Below are positions 60,361 through 64,000 of a DNA stretch of 64,000 nt, in pieces. Positions within the stretch are counted from its first letter, which is position 1. Every line of letters begins with the position of its first letter. The translations under genes and the position numbers were made by a program. The stretch is taken from contig CP116226.1 of the NCBI GenBank assembly GCA_038182865.1, forward strand, positions 2,294,001-2,358,000, in the 5' to 3' direction. The notes under the pieces are model-generated. The model saw only the letters and a program-made list of their open reading frames with translations, did not search any database and was not told the DNA's origin. The DNA comes from Microbacterium enclense. GTDB lineage: Bacteria > Actinomycetota > Actinomycetes > Actinomycetales > Microbacteriaceae.

Positions 60361-60597
60361 TCAGCCGCCCGCGAACGGCGGCAGGACGTCGACGTGCGTC
60401 GCACCCGCGAGGGGAATGTCATCGTCGTGTCGCGTGCCGTCGACCAGCACGGCACAGCGATCCAGGATGCCGGAGAGCGCGGGGTGGTCGCTCACGACAG
60501 CGGTGCGCAGGGCCGCGAGCGTCGCCTCGAAGCGTTCCTCGGCGTCGGTCCCGGCGGCCTCGGCCGCGGCGGCGAAGTAGCGGACACGGACGCTCAT
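60361..60597 (-). CDS. moaD: Molybdopterin synthase sulfur carrier subunit MoaD
   Basis: A 78-residue ubiquitin-fold protein ending in VLPPFAGG. The C-terminal Gly-Gly is thiocarboxylated by MoeB and donates sulfur to cyclic pyranopterin monophosphate at MoaE. Start ATG 60597 overlaps the moaC stop by 4 bp. Last gene of the operon moaA-moeB-moeA-moaC-moaD. Confidence 0.93.
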   Translation of the reverse strand: MSVRVRYFAAAAEAAGTDAEERFEATLAALRTAVVSDHPALSGILDRCAVLVDGTRHDDDIPLAGATHVDVLPPFAGG

Positions 60598-61151
60598 GCG
60601 GAGGCTCCGTGGGCGGGAGCGGTGGGGATTCCCGTCGTGGAAGCAGCGGCGACGGCGCTCGCTGCCGGGGTCGCACCCGGCTCGACCGGGCGCACCCAGT
60701 CGCCCGACTTCCCGCCGGTCTTCGACACGATGCGCACGTTCTCGATGGAGGTGCCCTTGTCCATGCCCTTCACCATGTCGACGATCGCGAGGGCGGCGAC
60801 CGAGACGCTGGTCAGCGCCTCCATCTCGACGCCGGTGCGGTCAGCGGTGCCGACGGTCGCCTCGATCTCGACGCCCTCGTCGGTGATCTCGAGATCCACC
60901 GAGGCGCGGTGCACGCCGATGACATGGGCGAGGGGGAGGAGCGCGGGCGTCGACTTCGCGGCCTGGATGCCGGCGATCCGCGCCACGGCCAGCACATCGC
61001 CCTTGGGGGCGGTGCCGTCGCGGAGAGCGGCGACGACCTCGGGCGCACAGCGCACGAAACCGCGCGCTGTCGCCGTGCGGACGGTGGGCTGCTTGAGCGT
61101 GACGTCGACCATGCGGGCGTGGCCCGCGGCATCCAGGTGGGTGAAGGTCAT
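60594..61151 (-). CDS. moaC: Cyclic pyranopterin monophosphate synthase MoaC
   Basis: A 185-residue enzyme that converts the MoaA product to cyclic pyranopterin monophosphate. Conserved segments: DVLAVARIAGIQAAKSTPAL, PLAHVIGVHRASVDLEI and MVKGMDKGTSIENVRIVSKTGG. Last 30 residues are an Ala-rich tail beyond the usual 160. Its start overlaps the moeA stop by 4 bp. Confidence 0.96.
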   Translation of the reverse strand: MTFTHLDAAGHARMVDVTLKQPTVRTATARGFVRCAPEVVAALRDGTAPKGDVLAVARIAGIQAAKSTPALLPLAHVIGVHRASVDLEITDEGVEIEATVGTADRTGVEMEALTSVSVAALAIVDMVKGMDKGTSIENVRIVSKTGGKSGDWVRPVEPGATPAASAVAAASTTGIPTAPAHGASA

Positions 61152-62371
61152 GAAATCAGCATGACATCGAGTGGGTCGCCCACCGACACGGTGGACACCT
61201 CGGCGGGGACGATCGCGAAGGCCTCGGCCCGCGCGAGGGAGGCGGCGAGGTGCGACCCGGAGCCCCCCGCGGTCGCCGGACGCACGGTGCCCTCGACCAG
61301 GTCGATCGCGGCCGGGAGGTACTGGCGGCGACCGGGTGGGGTCGTCCAGGACTCGGATGCCGTGAGCCGAGCCGTTCGTCGGTCGAGCACCGCGCGACCC
61401 TGCAGCGCGAGCAGCGCGGGCCGCACGAACACCTCGAACGACACCGCGACGCTCACGGGATTGCCGGGGAGCCCGAAGACGAGCCGGCCGTCGTCGAGGA
61501 CCCCGAAGGCCTGCGGTTTTCCGGGTTGCATCGCGACCTTCTCGAAGGCGATGCGGTCGGAGAGTGCGAGGCGCACGGGCTCGTAGGCTCCCGCGCTCAC
61601 CCCGCCGGTGAAGACGACGACGTCGGCGCGCGAGGCGCGTGACAGCACGGTGTCGATGCCCGCGGGGTCGTCTCCCACGCGGTCGACCACCTCGACGTCG
61701 GCATCGGCCTCGGTGACGAGGGCGGCCAGCAACGTCGCGTTCGAGTCGGGAGTCTGGCCGCGTGCCGGTGTCGTCCCTGGCGCGACGAGCTCGCTGCCGG
61801 TGGACACGACGGCGACGCGGGGGCGCCGAGTGACGCTCACGACATCGACCCCGGCGGCTGCAGCCGCGGCGAGAGCGAGGGATCCGAGCCGCTCGCCGGT
61901 CGAGAGGACCACCTCCCCCGACCGGGTGTCGCCTCCGCGCCGACGGATGAACGCGCCTGGACCGACGGGCGCGCGGACGACCTCCACCGTCTCGAGCGAA
62001 TCGGCGAGACCGCCGACGGTGTCTTCGAACGGCACGACCGCGTCGGCGTCGGTGGGGACGGCGGCACCCGTCATGATGCGTGCGGCCTCGCCCGGGCCGA
62101 GCGAGGGATCGTCGGCGGTGCCGGCCGGCAGATCGGCGACGACGCGCAGTGAGGCCGGGTGATCGGCATCCGCTGCCTCGACGTCGGAGAAGCGCACGGC
62201 GAAGCCGTCCATGGAGGAGTTGTCGAAGCCCGGGAGATCGTGTGCGGAGAGCACCGGCTCGGCCAGGGTTCGTCCCGCCGCCTCGGACAGCGGCAGCGAC
62301 GCGGCGGGCAGCAGCGCGACGGCGGCGAGCACACGGGCGCGGTGCTCCTCGACGGTGAGCAGCGGGGTCAT
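61148..62371 (-). CDS. moeA: Molybdopterin molybdotransferase MoeA
   Basis: A 407-residue enzyme that inserts molybdate into adenylated molybdopterin. Conserved DLPGFDNSSMDGFAVR near residue 60, IMTGAAVPTDADAVVPFED near 110, VVFTGGVSAGAYEPV near 255 and GLPGNPVSVAVSFE near 310. Lies between moeB and moaC in the operon, with 82 bp before moeB. Confidence 0.96.
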   Translation of the reverse strand: MTPLLTVEEHRARVLAAVALLPAASLPLSEAAGRTLAEPVLSAHDLPGFDNSSMDGFAVRFSDVEAADADHPASLRVVADLPAGTADDPSLGPGEAARIMTGAAVPTDADAVVPFEDTVGGLADSLETVEVVRAPVGPGAFIRRRGGDTRSGEVVLSTGERLGSLALAAAAAAGVDVVSVTRRPRVAVVSTGSELVAPGTTPARGQTPDSNATLLAALVTEADADVEVVDRVGDDPAGIDTVLSRASRADVVVFTGGVSAGAYEPVRLALSDRIAFEKVAMQPGKPQAFGVLDDGRLVFGLPGNPVSVAVSFEVFVRPALLALQGRAVLDRRTARLTASESWTTPPGRRQYLPAAIDLVEGTVRPATAGGSGSHLAASLARAEAFAIVPAEVSTVSVGDPLDVMLIS

Positions 62372-62453
62372 CGGGGCCTCCGAGGGGAGCGAGGGGCGGG
62401 GTCGTGACGAACGGTACGGGAGACCTCGCCGCCCGGACCCGGGGTGGCGGCGG

Positions 62454-63224
62454 TCATGCGCGCGCCGCCGGGAGGAGCGGGATCACGTCCTGCCGGGCGC
62501 GCAGCGCATCGATGACGACGAGTCGCCCGAGCAGCGGTTCTCCCGCGCCCGTGACGAGCTTGATCGCCTCGGTGGCGAGAAGCCCGCCGACCTGGACGCA
62601 CAGAGAACCGAGCACGCCGACCTGCGCGCACGTCGGCGGCTCACCGGCGGAGCCGGGCGGGAACAGGTCGCCGAGCACGAGGGGTGCGTGGCCCTCGGGT
62701 GGGGCTGACCAGAACACCGTCACCTGCGCCGACCACTCCTGGACGGCTCCCCAGACGAGGGGAATGCCGAGACCCTGGGTCGCGGCGGCGACGGCCTCGC
62801 GCGTGTCGAAGGTGTCGCTGCCGTCGATCACGAGATCGGCGTCGGCGAAGAGCTCGCGGGCGTTGTCGGAGGTCAGTCGTACGGCGCGTTCATGAACGAC
62901 GGTGACGGGCGACAGGTCGCGCACAGCACGCGCGGCGGAGGCTGTTTTCGCGGTGCCGATGTCATCGACGCGATGCAGCAGCTGACGTTGGAGGTTCGTG
63001 CGTTCCACGACGTCGTCGTCGATCACCACGAGTTCACCGACGCCGGCGGCCGCGAGAGCGAGCAGCACGGGGGAGCCCAGGCCCCCCGCTCCCACGACCG
63101 CGATGCGCGCGGCCGCGATCCGCCTCTGCCCCTCCTCGCCGATACCGGCGAGCACCGCGTGGCGGGCGGTGCGGATGAGCTCTTCCGGGGTGAGGGATGC
63201 CACCGGCTCGACGAGCGGTTTCAT
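62454..63224 (-). CDS. moeB: Molybdopterin-synthase adenylyltransferase MoeB
   Basis: A 256-residue E1-like ATPase that adenylates the MoaD C-terminus. The nucleotide motif is RIAVVGAGGLGSPVLLALAA, with VVERTNLQRQLLH and LVIDGSDTFDTREAV following. It lacks the C-terminal rhodanese domain found in many actinobacterial MoeBR proteins, so sulfur transfer to MoaD must come from another protein. It overlaps moaA by 4 bp. Confidence 0.93.
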   Translation of the reverse strand: MKPLVEPVASLTPEELIRTARHAVLAGIGEEGQRRIAAARIAVVGAGGLGSPVLLALAAAGVGELVVIDDDVVERTNLQRQLLHRVDDIGTAKTASAARAVRDLSPVTVVHERAVRLTSDNARELFADADLVIDGSDTFDTREAVAAATQGLGIPLVWGAVQEWSAQVTVFWSAPPEGHAPLVLGDLFPPGSAGEPPTCAQVGVLGSLCVQVGGLLATEAIKLVTGAGEPLLGRLVVIDALRARQDVIPLLPAARA

Positions 63225-64000
63225 CCGCCGATCGCGCTCATGGTGCGCTCGGGCTGGACGAAATCGGCGCGCGCGAGCCCGACGCGGTCGGAACCATGGG
63301 CGCGGGGCTTGGCCCACATGGCATCCCGCCAGATCTGTGCGAGGCCCTCGTCGTCGGCGCCGTCGCGGAGGGAGGTGAGCAGGTCGGTCTCCTCGTGCGA
63401 GAACAGGCACGAACGGATACGGCCGTCGGCCGTGACGCGGGTGCGCGAGCATGCGGCGCAGAAGGGCTCGGTGACGGAGGAAATGATCCCGACGTGTCCG
63501 GCGAGGGCGGTCTCGCCGTGGCGGCGCACCTCCCAGCGTTCGGCGGGGGCGGCACCACGACCGCGCGGGTCGGCGGTGAGCGTGAACGCTTCCTCGATCG
63601 CGGCGCGGATGTCACGCGCGGGGATGACGTTCGTCGCGCTCCACGAGCGGTCGCCGTCGAGCGGCATGTCCTCGATGAAGCGCATTTCGAAGCCGTTCGA
63701 CACGGCCCAGTCGACCAGGGGGACGACCTCGGTGTCGTTGATGCCGCGCAGCAGCACGGCGTTGATCTTGATCGGGCCGAGTCCCGCGGCACGGGCGGCC
63801 TGGAGACCTGCGAGGACCTTCTCGAGGTGCGGGCGGCGCGTCAGCTCGGCGAACGTTTGGGGGTGCAGGGTGTCGAGCGAGACGTTGAGGCGCGTCAGCC
63901 CGGCGTCCTTGAGGTCGTGCGCGCGGGAATCGAGTCCCACGGCGTTGGTCGTCATGGAGATCGGCAGATCGGGATTGTCGGCCCGGATCCCGGCGATGAT
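63221..64000 (-). CDS. moaA: GTP 3',8-cyclase MoaA (C-terminal part, cut by window edge)
   Basis: The radical-SAM enzyme that makes the first pterin intermediate; its N-terminal SAM-cluster part lies beyond base 64000. Visible: LTRLNVSLDTLHPQTFAELT, RFIEDMPLDGDRSW, and the C-terminal cluster motif FCAACSRTRVTADGRIRSC whose three cysteines bind the second iron-sulfur cluster. Ends in IGG, the characteristic Gly-Gly. First gene of the five-gene moa/moe operon; its stop overlaps moeB. Confidence 0.96.
   Translation of the reverse strand: MIAGIRADNPDLPISMTTNAVGLDSRAHDLKDAGLTRLNVSLDTLHPQTFAELTRRPHLEKVLAGLQAARAAGLGPIKINAVLLRGINDTEVVPLVDWAVSNGFEMRFIEDMPLDGDRSWSATNVIPARDIRAAIEEAFTLTADPRGRGAAPAERWEVRRHGETALAGHVGIISSVTEPFCAACSRTRVTADGRIRSCLFSHEETDLLTSLRDGADDEGLAQIWRDAMWAKPRAHGSDRVGLARADFVQPERTMSAIGG

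Overview
The window is high-GC DNA (about 70% G+C by eye) from an actinobacterium. Acidic N-terminally extended NusG, tRNA-Trp/secE/nusG order, SIP, DUF559/AbiEi-like and DUF3105 genes, and many LacI-controlled sugar ABC transporters point to Microbacteriaceae, most likely Microbacterium. This assignment is from general knowledge, not a database match. No rRNA, CRISPR array, prophage or intact insertion sequence was seen.

Layout. 1-5.3 kb: sugar ABC importer (binding-protein tail, two permeases), GH3 beta-glycosidase and LacI regulator. 5.3-5.8 kb: non-coding repeats, with a 52-bp tandem and long palindromes. 5.8-11.4 kb: a divergent hypothetical gene facing a HAD phosphatase - PhnD/C/E/E-like importer - RpiR regulator operon, with twin palindromic operators between them. 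11.4-11.8 kb: a second repeat block of the same palindrome family. 11.8-20.3 kb: putrescine/GABA catabolism (PucR-type regulator, gabT, flavin amine oxidase, universal stress protein, APC permease, aldehyde dehydrogenase). 20.3-25 kb: a two-gene operon of an HSP90-family ATPase and a large TPR protein. 25.2-29 kb: tRNA-Trp, secE, nusG, a broken DUF559-family gene, rplK, rplA. 29.1-31.5 kb: polar amino-acid ABC importer. 31.6-36.3 kb: nitronate monooxygenase, acylphosphatase, LysE exporter with LysG-type regulator, zinc-type oxidoreductase, MarR. 36.3-38 kb: DHA2 efflux pump with two MarR-like operators. 38-40.4 kb: YqaJ nuclease, SIP-like protein, intact DUF559-family protein. 40.6-41.9 kb: L10 leader, rplJ, rplL. 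42-46.2 kb: giant cell-wall-anchored nuclease/5'-nucleotidase. 46.2-51.3 kb: LacI regulator divergent from a sugar/glucoside ABC importer. 51.5-59.1 kb: DUF305, DUF3105, Bcr/CflA-type MFS, PAP2 phosphatase, HerA-like ATPase, NAD(P)-binding protein. 59.2-64 kb: molybdenum cofactor genes in two convergent groups (mog-moaE; moaA-moeB-moeA-moaC-moaD), moaA running off the window.

The least explained signals are at the repeat level. Four intergenic elements (26951, 40444, 51360, 60218) share one architecture: two direct copies then two inverted copies of an 11-14-mer, 19 bp apart within each half. The heptamer GGATGCC/GGCATCC occurs roughly 115 times, against about 15 expected from composition. 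Two of the 19-bp-pitch elements lie directly beside the 3' ends of the only two DUF559-family genes. The HSP90-TPR operon is the most interesting protein-level candidate.
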